Origin: Flavobacterium nitrogenifigens
GTDB taxonomy: Bacteria; Bacteroidota; Bacteroidia; Flavobacteriales; Flavobacteriaceae
NCBI RefSeq assembly: GCF_003254565.1
Contig: NZ_QJRI01000168.1
Location: 89,414-153,413, forward strand
Length of the DNA stretch: 64,000 nucleotides
Direction of reading: 5' to 3'
The translations under genes were made by a program, and so were the position numbers. Below the pieces are notes generated by a model. That model did no database searches and was not told where the DNA came from. It saw only the letters and a program-made list of their open reading frames with translations. Shown here piece after piece: positions 32,632 to 41,075 of this stretch. The stretch's first letter is position 1, and each line of letters begins with the position of its first letter.

Positions 32632-33444
32632 ATGGATTCAATATTTAATTTAAAAGGAAAAATTGCATTAATAACAGGCGGTGCTGGAGTTTTAGGAAGC
32701 CGATTTGCAAATGTTTTGGCACAGCAAGGTGTTGTAGTCGGAATCGTTTCGCAATCATTGGAAAAGGCTGAAAACACAGTAAAAGCAATCGAAGCAAACG
32801 GCGGACAAGGATTTGCTGTTCAGGCCAATGTTTTAAACAAAGAAGAATTAGAAAAAGCCAAAGATTTTATTGCTGAAAAATACGGACGTCTTGATATTCT
32901 AATCAATGCCGCAGGCGGAAATATGCCGGGCGCGACGATTCAGCCAGATCAGGCGGTTTACGATATGAAAAGCGATGATCTGCAAAAAGTAGTCGATTTG
33001 AACATTATTGGAACCATGCTTCCAACTCAGGTTTTTGCGGAACTTTTTGCTAAACAGAAATCAGGAAATATCATCAATATTTCATCTGCTTCGGCCCAAA
33101 GACCTTTAACGAGAGTTGTCGGGTATTCTGCTTCAAAAGCGGCAATCGATAATTTCACACAATGGATGGCTGTTGAATTGGCTCAAAAATATGGCGAAGG
33201 ACTTCGTGTAAATGCTATTTCTCCTGGATTTTTTATTGGTGAACAAAACCGTGCTTTATTACTAACTCCAGAAGGGAAACTAACTCCTAGAGGAGAAAAA
33301 ATAATCGATCATACGCCAATGGGAAGATTCGGAACTCCTGAAGATATTGACGGTGCGCTTTTATTTTTATGCAGCGACATGTCAAAATTCGTAACGGGAA
33401 CTATCTTAAAAGTCGACGGCGGATTTGCTGCAACAAGTATTTAA
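32632..33444 (+). CDS. D-mannonate oxidoreductase (SDR type)
   Basis: A 270-residue short-chain dehydrogenase. The NAD(P) loop is TGGAGVLGS (15-23), the catalytic Ser/Tyr/Lys are S152 or S154, Y165 and K169 (GYSASKAA), and the C-terminal segment has FVTGTILKVDGG. SDR-type mannonate oxidoreductases (YjmF-like) reduce fructuronate to mannonate, which suits the mannonate dehydratase gene 124 bases downstream. The mannonate assignment rests on sequence resemblance and on this neighbour. It lies 135 bases after the aldolase gene. Confidence 0.85.
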   Translation: MDSIFNLKGKIALITGGAGVLGSRFANVLAQQGVVVGIVSQSLEKAENTVKAIEANGGQGFAVQANVLNKEELEKAKDFIAEKYGRLDILINAAGGNMPGATIQPDQAVYDMKSDDLQKVVDLNIIGTMLPTQVFAELFAKQKSGNIINISSASAQRPLTRVVGYSASKAAIDNFTQWMAVELAQKYGEGLRVNAISPGFFIGEQNRALLLTPEGKLTPRGEKIIDHTPMGRFGTPEDIDGALLFLCSDMSKFVTGTILKVDGGFAATSI

Positions 33445-33463
33445 GAGTTAGTCCAACCCCTCT

Positions 33464-33547
33464 CCTGCAAGGTTTCCAAAACCTTGTAGGTATCTAATTT
33501 ATAAAAACAACTAATTTAAACCTACAAGGTTTTGAAAACCTTGCAGG
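33464..33547. repeat. 27 bp inverted repeat between uronate genes
   Basis: CCTGCAAGGTTTCC... (33464-33490) is repeated inverted at 33521-33547 with about one mismatch. It fills most of the gap between the SDR and mannonate dehydratase genes and can form a long hairpin in the mRNA. Confidence 0.8.
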
Positions 33548-33568
33548 AAATAAAACAAAAACATAAAA

Positions 33569-34753
33569 ATGGAACAAACATTAAGATGGTTCGGACCAAA
33601 TGACCCTGTTTCTTTACAAGATATCAAACAAACTGGTGCAACCGGAATTGTAACGGCTTTACACCACATTCCAAACGGAGAAGTTTGGAGCATTGACGAG
33701 ATTATTAAGCGAAAAGTTGAAATCGAACACGAAAACGGTGATCCTAAAAAAGGGGCTTCGGGTTTGACTTGGTCGGTTGTAGAAAGTATTCCGGTTCATG
33801 AAGACATTAAAAAACAGGCTGGAAATTATTTGCAATACATTGAAAATTATAAAGAAAGCATTCGCAATCTGGCTTTGTGCGGTATCAAATGTGTTTGTTA
33901 CAACTTTATGCCTGTTTTAGACTGGTCAAGAACCGATTTATCCTATACGGTTGAAGACGGCTCAAAAGCTTTACGTTTTGACATTAATGCTTTTGCTGCT
34001 TTTGAATTGTTTATTTTGAAAAGACCAGGCGCTGAAAACGAATATACTGAAGAACAGAAACAAAAAGCAAAAAGCTATTTTGAAGCTATGACTGCCGAAG
34101 ATAAAGTAAAACTACAGCAGAACATTCTGGCTGGACTTCCGGGTGCCGAAGAAGCGTATACGGTTGAAGATTTTCTTGTGACTTTAAGCGCTTACAATCA
34201 TATTGACAGACAGACTTTAAAGAATAATCTTTTTCATTTTCTAAAAGAAATTATTCCGGTTGCTGAAAGTAAAGGTGTTTTGATGGCCATTCATCCAGAC
34301 GATCCGCCTTACCCGATTTTAGGTTTGCCAAGAGTGGTAAGTACCGAAGAAGATTTGATGGAATTAATGAACGCTGCTCCTTCTCCATCAAACGGATTTA
34401 CAATGTGTACAGGTTCTTACGGTGTTCGTGCTGATAATGATCTGCCTGGAATTGTAAGACGTCACGGCGATAAAATGAATTTTATTCACTTAAGAAGCAC
34501 GCAAAGAGACGAAGAAGGAAGCTTTTACGAAGCAAATCATTTGGAAGGCGACGTTGATATGTATGAAGTTGTAAAAGCAATTTTGGAAGTTGAAAAAAGA
34601 AACAACAGCACTTTGCCAATGCGTCCTGATCACGGACATCAAATGCTGGATGATTTAAAGAAAAAAACAAATCCGGGTTATTCTGCAATCGGCCGTTTAA
34701 GAGGCTTGGCAGAATTGCGAGGACTTGAATTAGGGATTAAACGATCCTTGTAA
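33569..34753 (+). CDS. uxuA: Mannonate dehydratase
   Basis: A 394-residue UxuA. The TIM-barrel motifs are [82 protein letters not shown] and RPDHGHQM. These include the metal-binding Cys, His and Asp residues known from the family. It removes water from D-mannonate to give 2-keto-3-deoxygluconate. It is part of the uronate operon and fits glucuronate arriving through fructuronate and mannonate. Length is close to the E. coli enzyme (394). Confidence 0.95.
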   Translation: MEQTLRWFGPNDPVSLQDIKQTGATGIVTALHHIPNGEVWSIDEIIKRKVEIEHENGDPKKGASGLTWSVVESIPVHEDIKKQAGNYLQYIENYKESIRNLALCGIKCVCYNFMPVLDWSRTDLSYTVEDGSKALRFDINAFAAFELFILKRPGAENEYTEEQKQKAKSYFEAMTAEDKVKLQQNILAGLPGAEEAYTVEDFLVTLSAYNHIDRQTLKNNLFHFLKEIIPVAESKGVLMAIHPDDPPYPILGLPRVVSTEEDLMELMNAAPSPSNGFTMCTGSYGVRADNDLPGIVRRHGDKMNFIHLRSTQRDEEGSFYEANHLEGDVDMYEVVKAILEVEKRNNSTLPMRPDHGHQMLDDLKKKTNPGYSAIGRLRGLAELRGLELGIKRSL

Positions 34754-34756
34754 AAA

Positions 34757-34823
34757 TTCACCGCAAAGTCGCAAGGAACGCAAAGTTTAATTTTCCTTGC
34801 GCACTTTGCGCCTTTGCGGTGAA
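34757..34823. repeat. REP-like hairpin after the mannonate dehydratase gene
   Basis: TTCACCGCAAAG-type sequence at 34757-34780 faces CTTTGCGGTGAA at 34812-34823, with GCAAGG/CCTTGC words inside. It lies 4 bases after the uxuA stop codon and may shape or end the transcript. Confidence 0.7.
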
Positions 34824-34858
34824 AAAAAAACTAACTAACCACAATAAACCACAAAACC

Positions 34859-36490
34859 ATGATTCGCCAAGCCATTCTTATATCCTGTGGCTTTTTTATA
34901 AACTCAATACTGGCGCAGGAAATACCCCAAATTTTAACTTCAAAAACCGATTATCTACCTGATTTTAGTTATGCAGGATATCGCTTTGGCGAAAGTCCGA
35001 TTCCTGACGCTAACGGAAAAGTCATTAATGCAACAGATTTTGGCGTAAAAGCAAATGACAATTTAGACGATTCAAAAGCACTTTTAAAAGCTTTTAAAGC
35101 CGCGAATGCTGTTGACGGCAAGGTAATTCTGCAATTGCCCGCTGGACGAATTATTTTAAGTGATATTTTGTATATTGAAAGAAGCAATTTTGTACTTCGC
35201 GGTGCTGGTTCTAGCGAAAACGGAACTGAAATCTACTGCCCAAGACCGATGATGTATCTCAAAGATTCGAATGTTTTGGCTGAACTTCGAGAGTATCTAA
35301 CCACATTTGACAAAAGACAGCGTGAACCAGAAAATAATATAGATCTTCCTTTTTCGCAATATGCATGGTCTGGCGGATTTATCTGGACACAGGTTCCAGG
35401 CGAACGCGTAAAATCGTATTTGGATAAATACGAACCACAATCTAATCCGTTGGCGAAAGTCAGTTTGGGAAAAATGGGCGAACATGTTATCACTGTTTCT
35501 GATGTAAAAGGATTGAAAATTGGCGATGTTGTCGAATTGCAATTGTTTAATAAAGATGGCGAAAATGGCGAAATCATCAAAGATTTATATCAGGGAGCTA
35601 AAGTAAAACCCGGTTCGCATCATTGGAAATTTCCAAAACTTCCAATTGTGAGACAGCAGGTAGAAATTATTAAAATTTCTGGTTCAAAAATCACTTTAAA
35701 AACGCCTTTAACCATTGCTATAAAACCAAGTTATCAGGCGCAATTGGTAGAATGGAAACATTTAAACGAAGTCGGAATCGAACATCTTCGCTTTACTTTT
35801 CCTGATATTCCAAGAGTGGCGCATCACTTAGAACCTGGAAATAATGGTATTTTCCTGACTCGTCTTTTTAACAGCTGGGTTAAAGATGTCAAAATCACCA
35901 ATGCCGACAGCGGAATTCTTGCCGAAGAAGTCGCTAATGTAACCATTCAGGATATTACAACCGATGGACCGCATTTAGCGCACTACACTGTAACTTTAGG
36001 TGGCGTGCACAATATTTTGGTTAAGAATCTGAAAATCTATAATTCTGCCGTTCATCCTTTAAGTTTCAACACTTTTGCTACTAAAAATGTGTACCAAAAC
36101 TGTGAGATATTTACAGATCCGGTTTTAGACCAGCATTCAGGAGCCAATCATCAAAACTTGTTTGACAATATTACGGTTCATTTAAAAGCCGATAAAAACA
36201 ACAGTTATGCTTTGTTTGGAGGTGGAGGCGCCGATTACTGGAAACCTTCTCACGCACCTTTCAGTACTTTTTGGAATTTAAATGTTCAGGTTGAAAATCC
36301 AGATGCATCAAAACCAGTTTTGTTGTACGGAATGAAAGACGGCGCTTTGGCCAGAATCATTGGCATTCATGGAAATGCAAAATTTGAAATTAAATACGAT
36401 CTCGATCCATATATTGAACTTTTGAATAAGCCGATTGAAAAAATTCCGTCTCTTTACGATTATCAATTAAATAAACGTTTGAAAAAATAA
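34859..36490 (+). CDS. Secreted pectate-lyase-superfamily protein (probable polysaccharide lyase)
   Basis: A 543-residue secreted protein: signal peptide (MIRQAILISCGFFINSILAQ) and a right-handed beta-helix. The start of the helix, INATDFGVKANDNLDDSKALLKA, is the pectate-lyase/GH28-related N-cap, then ILQLPAGRIILSDILYIERSNFVLRGAG. Coils such as IYNSAVHPLSFNTFATKNVYQNCEIF follow. It probably cuts a uronate-containing backbone outside or just inside the cell. The next steps are served by GH88 and the uronate genes. The exact lyase or hydrolase family cannot be told without a search. Confidence 0.75.
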   Translation: MIRQAILISCGFFINSILAQEIPQILTSKTDYLPDFSYAGYRFGESPIPDANGKVINATDFGVKANDNLDDSKALLKAFKAANAVDGKVILQLPAGRIILSDILYIERSNFVLRGAGSSENGTEIYCPRPMMYLKDSNVLAELREYLTTFDKRQREPENNIDLPFSQYAWSGGFIWTQVPGERVKSYLDKYEPQSNPLAKVSLGKMGEHVITVSDVKGLKIGDVVELQLFNKDGENGEIIKDLYQGAKVKPGSHHWKFPKLPIVRQQVEIIKISGSKITLKTPLTIAIKPSYQAQLVEWKHLNEVGIEHLRFTFPDIPRVAHHLEPGNNGIFLTRLFNSWVKDVKITNADSGILAEEVANVTIQDITTDGPHLAHYTVTLGGVHNILVKNLKIYNSAVHPLSFNTFATKNVYQNCEIFTDPVLDQHSGANHQNLFDNITVHLKADKNNSYALFGGGGADYWKPSHAPFSTFWNLNVQVENPDASKPVLLYGMKDGALARIIGIHGNAKFEIKYDLDPYIELLNKPIEKIPSLYDYQLNKRLKK

Positions 36491-36491
36491 A

Positions 36492-36647
36492 TTTAAACAC
36501 ATAGAAACATAGTTTTTCGGAACGTAAAAAGGCATTTCACTTGCATAAACAATCATAGGGTTTGCGTGAAGCTATGTGTGAAAACCTAGTTTTTTTTATA
36601 ATATCTTTTTTATAAAAAGAAAAAATCTATGTTTCTATGTGTTTAAA
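36492..36647. repeat. Inverted repeat with 21 bp arms
   Basis: TTTAAACACATAGAAACATAG (36492-36512) is repeated as its exact complement at 36627-36647; the 114 bp between are AT-rich with no gene. It lies between the lyase-like gene and the hybrid sensor gene. Confidence 0.8.
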
Positions 36648-36654
36648 AATTAAT

Positions 36655-36736
36655 CTCGCTAAGACGCTAAGACGCAAAGAGAAAATTAAAAAAAAACTTG
36701 AAAAAAGAAAACTTTGCGACTCTGCGACTTTGCGAG
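36655..36736. repeat. REP-like inverted repeat with CGCAAAG arms
   Basis: Imperfect 25 bp arms, 36655-36679 and 36712-36736, contain CTCGC and GCAAAG words. The arms recall the 30 bp ends of the elements at 52339-52483 and 56539-56680. It forms the leader of the hybrid sensor gene, which starts 31 bases later. Confidence 0.7.
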
Positions 36737-36767
36737 AAACTCAATTCACAACATAAATCTGTGCGCT

Positions 36768-39700
36768 ATGAAACATAAAATAGCTCTTTTATTATTTGTC
36801 TTTGTTTTCGGAAATATGTTTTCCCAAAATAAATATCGTCTTAAAAATTTTTCTACAACCGATGGGCTTTCGCAGAGTTCTGTCATTGCCATTCATCAGG
36901 ATAAATTTGGACAAATGTGGTTTGGAACCCGCGATGGTCTGAATAAATATGATGGAAGCCGTTTTACGATTTTCAGGAACGATGCCGCAGATAAATATTC
37001 GATCAGCAACAATGATATTTTAGCTATTGAAGAAGACAATTCAGGTAAAATCTGGGTAGGAACTTATAATGGTTTAAACTGTTATGATCCTGTTTCGAAC
37101 CGTTTTACGAGATATCTTCATACGAAAGCCAATCATACAATAAGTAATAATGCTGTTTGGAGCATCAGAGAAATTGGCGGTGAAATGTGGTTTGGAACTT
37201 CAAAAGGATTAACGATTTACAACAAAAAAACAGGATCGTTTACATCGGTTTTTCATTCAGATGATGACGCTTCTACTCTTCCTAGCAATAATATTCTCAG
37301 CATTTTAAAAACCAAAGAAGGTGAAATCTGGATTGGAACAACTAAAGGTTTATGCAAGCTCACAAATCGAATGAACGGAAAACTATTCTTTAAAAATTAT
37401 CTTTTAAACACAACTGATTTATTAAACGTTCAATCGGTTATTGAAGATAAAGACGGTAGTTTGTGGGTTGGAACAAAAAACAAAGGACTTTTAAAATTTG
37501 ACCAAAAACAGAAAGCTTTTGTTTCTTTTTTACCAGCTGAAAAATACCGCGAAATCAATACCGACATTCGTTCTTTAGTTATAGACCAACAAGGTTCTTT
37601 ATGGGTGGGAGCTTATGACGGAATTTATATTTTAGGAAAAGATAAAAGTCTTCAAAAAATCAACAACAGCAATAATGCAAACGGAATCGATAAGGTAAAG
37701 TCGCTTTTTATGGATAAAAAAGGGTCTATCTGGATTGGCTGTTATTACAAAGGCGTTAATCTTTGGGATGTTTCCAATGTCAATTTCTCTAATTACAATC
37801 AGAATTCGAAAAAGATTCCGATGAGTTTTGATGTGGTGAGTTCGATAATCGCCGATAAAAACCAAAACATTTATTTTGGAACTGAAGGAGGCGGAATCAC
37901 GATTTACAATAAAAACAATGAATCTGTAAGTTACATTAACAGCAAAACCGGACAAGCCAATAAAAATGATATTAAATCGATGTGTCTTTCCAACGATCAT
38001 ATTTTATGGATTGGAACTTTTTCTAAAGGGTTATCTGCTTACAATACCATTTCAAAAAGAATTGAAGATAATAGAATTTCTTCAGATTTAAGTGAATTGC
38101 TAAAAGACAGCGGCGTTTATGCTCTTAAAACTGAAGGTTCGATTTTATGGATTGGAACTTTCGGAAAAGGTTTAATCCGCTACAACACAATCAACAAAAC
38201 CTTTGATGCTATTGGAAATGACAGCGCCAAACCTGTTTTTCTTACCAATAATATTCTTCGTACGATTTTAGTTGATAAACAACACTTTCTTTGGGTTGGA
38301 ACTCAAAATGGTTTAAATCGCATTCCGCTCAAAAATTTTAATCCGCAGAAATATGCTATTCAGCATTTCTTTTACGATCATTCGACTGTTTCTGGCGATG
38401 ATATTCTGACTTTGTTTCAGGATTCTCAAAATAAAATCTGGGTTGGAACAAAAGCGAAAGGACTGCATTATTTTGATGGAAAAAAATTCAACCGAATTAA
38501 TCTAAGAATTGGAAATACTGTCATTACTTCTATCCATTCTATTTTAGAAGATGATGATAAAAACCTTTGGATCAGTACCAATCAGGGAATTATCAAATAC
38601 AATACAATCAAAAAATCAGTTGTTATTTACGATCAGAAAGACGGATTGGCTAGTAATGAATTCAATGACAATTCGGCTTTAAAATTAAGTTCAAATCAGT
38701 TTTACTTTGGAAGTCCATCGGGAGCAACATTTTTCGATCCGACAAAAATTTCATTAAATAAATATGCTCCGCAAGTTTTAATTACCGATTTGAAGATTAA
38801 AAACGAAACGGTTCATGCACATGATAAAGAAGGCATTTTAGAACAAAGCATCGGTTTTACCAAAACCATCACTTTAGATTATGACAAGGCCAATTTCTCG
38901 ATCAGTTTTGCGATTCCGAATTACATTCGATCAAAAAACAACCAATACAGTTATCGTTTAACAGGTTTAGAAAATAACTGGACTACGACTAAAAACAGCG
39001 AGGCCAATTTTGCGATTCAAAATCCAGGCACTTATACTTTTGAAGTGCGTGGCGCTAACAATGACGGTGTTTGGAATCAGAACCCGACAACACTTACGGT
39101 TATAGTAAATCCTGCTCCGTGGCGCAGTATTTGGGCTTTTATGCTTTACGGAATCGTAATTGGTTTAGGTTTATATGGTTTGATTTGGATTATGAAATCG
39201 AAAACCAGACTGAAACAAAAACTCGAACTGGAATATCTGGAAACGCAACGAATTGAAGAAAACAACAAATTAAAATTGGATTTCTTTACCAATATTTCGC
39301 ATGAATTCAGAACGCCTTTGACTTTAATTTTAGGACCATTACAGCAAATTTTAGCCGATTATAACGGAACAAATGAAATGTACAAAAAACTTCTAGTAAT
39401 TGAAGGAAGCGCCAATCATTTGTTGAGTCTGATTAACCGATTAATGGATTTCAGAAAACTGGAAAACCATCAGGTTACGCTGGAATCGGCAAATGGAAAC
39501 ATTGTAAAATTCACTAAAGAGATCTTCCTATCATTTATTGAATATGCTAAAGACGGCGGTTACGATTATGAGTTTGAAACTGAAAACGAAGAAATCTTGG
39601 TTTATTTTGACCGTTACAAACTCGAACGTGTATTTTATAATTTGATTTCGAATGCTTTTAGATATACTCCAAAAGGCGGTTCAATTAAGATTAAAATCAA

Positions 39701-40859
39701 TCACGATCAGCAAAATCTTTTTATTGCCGTTGAAGATTCAGGCGTTGGAATTGCAGAAGAACATATTGACAAAATTTTTGATTTGTTTTTTGAAGTTCCA
39801 ACTCATAATCAAGTTCAGAAAAACTATAATAAAGGAACAGGAATTGGGCTTTCAATCGTAAAAAACATTGTTGAACTTCATAAAGGAAAAATCGACGTTA
39901 CAAACAAAACCACTGGCGGAGTTATTTTTAAAGTGACTTTACCGCTTGGACGCGAACATCTTTTGGACAGCGAGATTATTCCTGATTTTAAAATCAGTGA
40001 TGATATTGAGCAATACAAAGCGCAATTGGAACCTTCGGAAGTTGTTGAAAATGAAGATATCGAAGATTTAATTGTAAACGAAGAAAAACAAACAATATTG
40101 ATTGTTGAAGATCATAAGGTTTTGAGAAAATTCATGAAAAATCTTCTCAAAAAAGATTACAACATTATTGAAGCCGATAACGGAAAAATTGCTTTAGAAA
40201 AAGCTTTAAAATTTGTTCCAAACCTAATTATCAGTGACGTTATTATGCCCGAAATGGTTGGAACAGAACTTTGTTCGAGAATAAAAGAAAACATTAAAAC
40301 CAGTCATATTCCATTCATTTTATTGACTTCCCGATCTTCTTTGGTTTACAAATTTGAAGGATTGGAAAGCGGTGCAGATGACTACATTAGTAAACCATTC
40401 AATTTAATGGAATTCAGGCTTCGCGTTAAAAACCTTCTGAATACGACTGAACGTTTAAAAATCAAATTTTCAAGCGAAGACAGTTTTATTCCCTCAGAAA
40501 TTACGGTTTCATCATTGGATGAAGAATTATTGAAAAAAGCATTCAAAATTGTGGAAGAAAACATTTCAAACGAACAATTTGATATTCCGTTTTTCTGTTC
40601 TGAATTGGGTGTAAGCCGAACGATGTTATTCTTAAAAATCAAAGCTTGGACAAATTGCACGCCAAACGAATTCATTCATGAAATCAGATTAAAACGTGCG
40701 GCTCAATTGTTAGAACAAAACAAATTGACCGTTTCTGAAATCAGTTATAAAGTTGGTTTCAATAATCCGAAATACTTTAGCAAATGCTTTCAGAAAAAGT
40801 ACGGCGAGACTCCGTCCCAATACGCCGATAAATTTTACAAATCTTCGGTCGTAATTTAG
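36768..40859 (+). CDS. Hybrid two-component system regulator (one-protein sensor, kinase and AraC regulator)
   Basis: A 1363-residue hybrid sensor. The start at 36768 gives a signal peptide (MKHKIALLLFVFVFGNMFSQ); an earlier in-frame start lies in a repeat. Reg_prop beta-propeller repeats (WFGTRDGLNKYDG, IWVGTYNGLN and many IWIGT blades) fill about 25-700, Y_Y_Y follows to about 780, and a transmembrane helix lies near 787-809. The kinase has H845 (NISHEFRTPLTL) and an HATPase domain with NLISNAFRYTPKGG and GTGIGLSIVKN. A receiver (D1157 in IISDVIMPE) and an AraC-type HTH (about 1260-1360, VGFNNPKYFSKCFQKKYG) end it. It senses glycan fragments in the periplasm and activates the locus. Confidence 0.96.
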   Translation: MKHKIALLLFVFVFGNMFSQNKYRLKNFSTTDGLSQSSVIAIHQDKFGQMWFGTRDGLNKYDGSRFTIFRNDAADKYSISNNDILAIEEDNSGKIWVGTYNGLNCYDPVSNRFTRYLHTKANHTISNNAVWSIREIGGEMWFGTSKGLTIYNKKTGSFTSVFHSDDDASTLPSNNILSILKTKEGEIWIGTTKGLCKLTNRMNGKLFFKNYLLNTTDLLNVQSVIEDKDGSLWVGTKNKGLLKFDQKQKAFVSFLPAEKYREINTDIRSLVIDQQGSLWVGAYDGIYILGKDKSLQKINNSNNANGIDKVKSLFMDKKGSIWIGCYYKGVNLWDVSNVNFSNYNQNSKKIPMSFDVVSSIIADKNQNIYFGTEGGGITIYNKNNESVSYINSKTGQANKNDIKSMCLSNDHILWIGTFSKGLSAYNTISKRIEDNRISSDLSELLKDSGVYALKTEGSILWIGTFGKGLIRYNTINKTFDAIGNDSAKPVFLTNNILRTILVDKQHFLWVGTQNGLNRIPLKNFNPQKYAIQHFFYDHSTVSGDDILTLFQDSQNKIWVGTKAKGLHYFDGKKFNRINLRIGNTVITSIHSILEDDDKNLWISTNQGIIKYNTIKKSVVIYDQKDGLASNEFNDNSALKLSSNQFYFGSPSGATFFDPTKISLNKYAPQVLITDLKIKNETVHAHDKEGILEQSIGFTKTITLDYDKANFSISFAIPNYIRSKNNQYSYRLTGLENNWTTTKNSEANFAIQNPGTYTFEVRGANNDGVWNQNPTTLTVIVNPAPWRSIWAFMLYGIVIGLGLYGLIWIMKSKTRLKQKLELEYLETQRIEENNKLKLDFFTNISHEFRTPLTLILGPLQQILADYNGTNEMYKKLLVIEGSANHLLSLINRLMDFRKLENHQVTLESANGNIVKFTKEIFLSFIEYAKDGGYDYEFETENEEILVYFDRYKLERVFYNLISNAFRYTPKGGSIKIKINHDQQNLFIAVEDSGVGIAEEHIDKIFDLFFEVPTHNQVQKNYNKGTGIGLSIVKNIVELHKGKIDVTNKTTGGVIFKVTLPLGREHLLDSEIIPDFKISDDIEQYKAQLEPSEVVENEDIEDLIVNEEKQTILIVEDHKVLRKFMKNLLKKDYNIIEADNGKIALEKALKFVPNLIISDVIMPEMVGTELCSRIKENIKTSHIPFILLTSRSSLVYKFEGLESGADDYISKPFNLMEFRLRVKNLLNTTERLKIKFSSEDSFIPSEITVSSLDEELLKKAFKIVEENISNEQFDIPFFCSELGVSRTMLFLKIKAWTNCTPNEFIHEIRLKRAAQLLEQNKLTVSEISYKVGFNNPKYFSKCFQKKYGETPSQYADKFYKSSVVI

Positions 40860-40882
40860 CAAATCCACTGTTTTAAAGGGTT

Positions 40883-40918
40883 AAAAAAGGGTATCTGTAT
40901 TTTTAGATACCCTTTTTT
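40883..40918 (+). terminator. Terminator of the hybrid sensor gene
   Basis: AAAAAAGGGTATCT and AGATACCCTTTTTT form a perfect stem with a GTATTTTT loop and an ending T-run, 24 bases after the stop codon. Confidence 0.88.
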
Positions 40919-40943
40919 GTATTTCTATATCGTTTTCGGCCTA

Positions 40944-40951
40944 TACATTTG
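40944..40951 (+). promoter_or_regulatory. Putative -7 box for the susC transcript
   Basis: TACATTTG fits TAnnTTTG. A TTG at 40917-40919 lies 24 bases upstream rather than 19, so the -33 match is poor, which suits an activator-dependent promoter. It is just downstream of the previous terminator, and transcription would start about at the ATG of the small reading frame at 40956. Confidence 0.5.
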
Positions 40952-40955
40952 CGAT

Positions 40956-41048
40956 ATGAAAATCAAAAAAACGAGCTACTTACTGCTACAGATTTTATTT
41001 GTCATTCTCATCATCGGAATGAGTTTATTGCTTTTCTACTTTATCTAA
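40956..41048 (+). CDS. Possible 30-residue single-span membrane peptide before susC
   Basis: The reading frame starts with ATG at 40956 and encodes MKIKKTSYLLLQILFVILII followed by GMSLLLFYFI: a short basic end and one hydrophobic segment. It lies alone between the sensor gene's terminator and susC, with a -7 box 5 bases upstream of its ATG, so its mRNA may be leaderless. The composition matches a real small membrane protein, but a chance frame in the susC leader cannot be excluded. Confidence 0.45.
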   Translation: MKIKKTSYLLLQILFVILIIGMSLLLFYFI

Positions 41049-41075
41049 CTTATTAACCCTAAAACCAAAAAATGA

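Noticed and set aside
36714..36767. An earlier in-frame start for the hybrid sensor
   Set aside because: The extra 18 residues come from a REP-like repeat and would precede the signal peptide; the ATG at 36768 starts it exactly.
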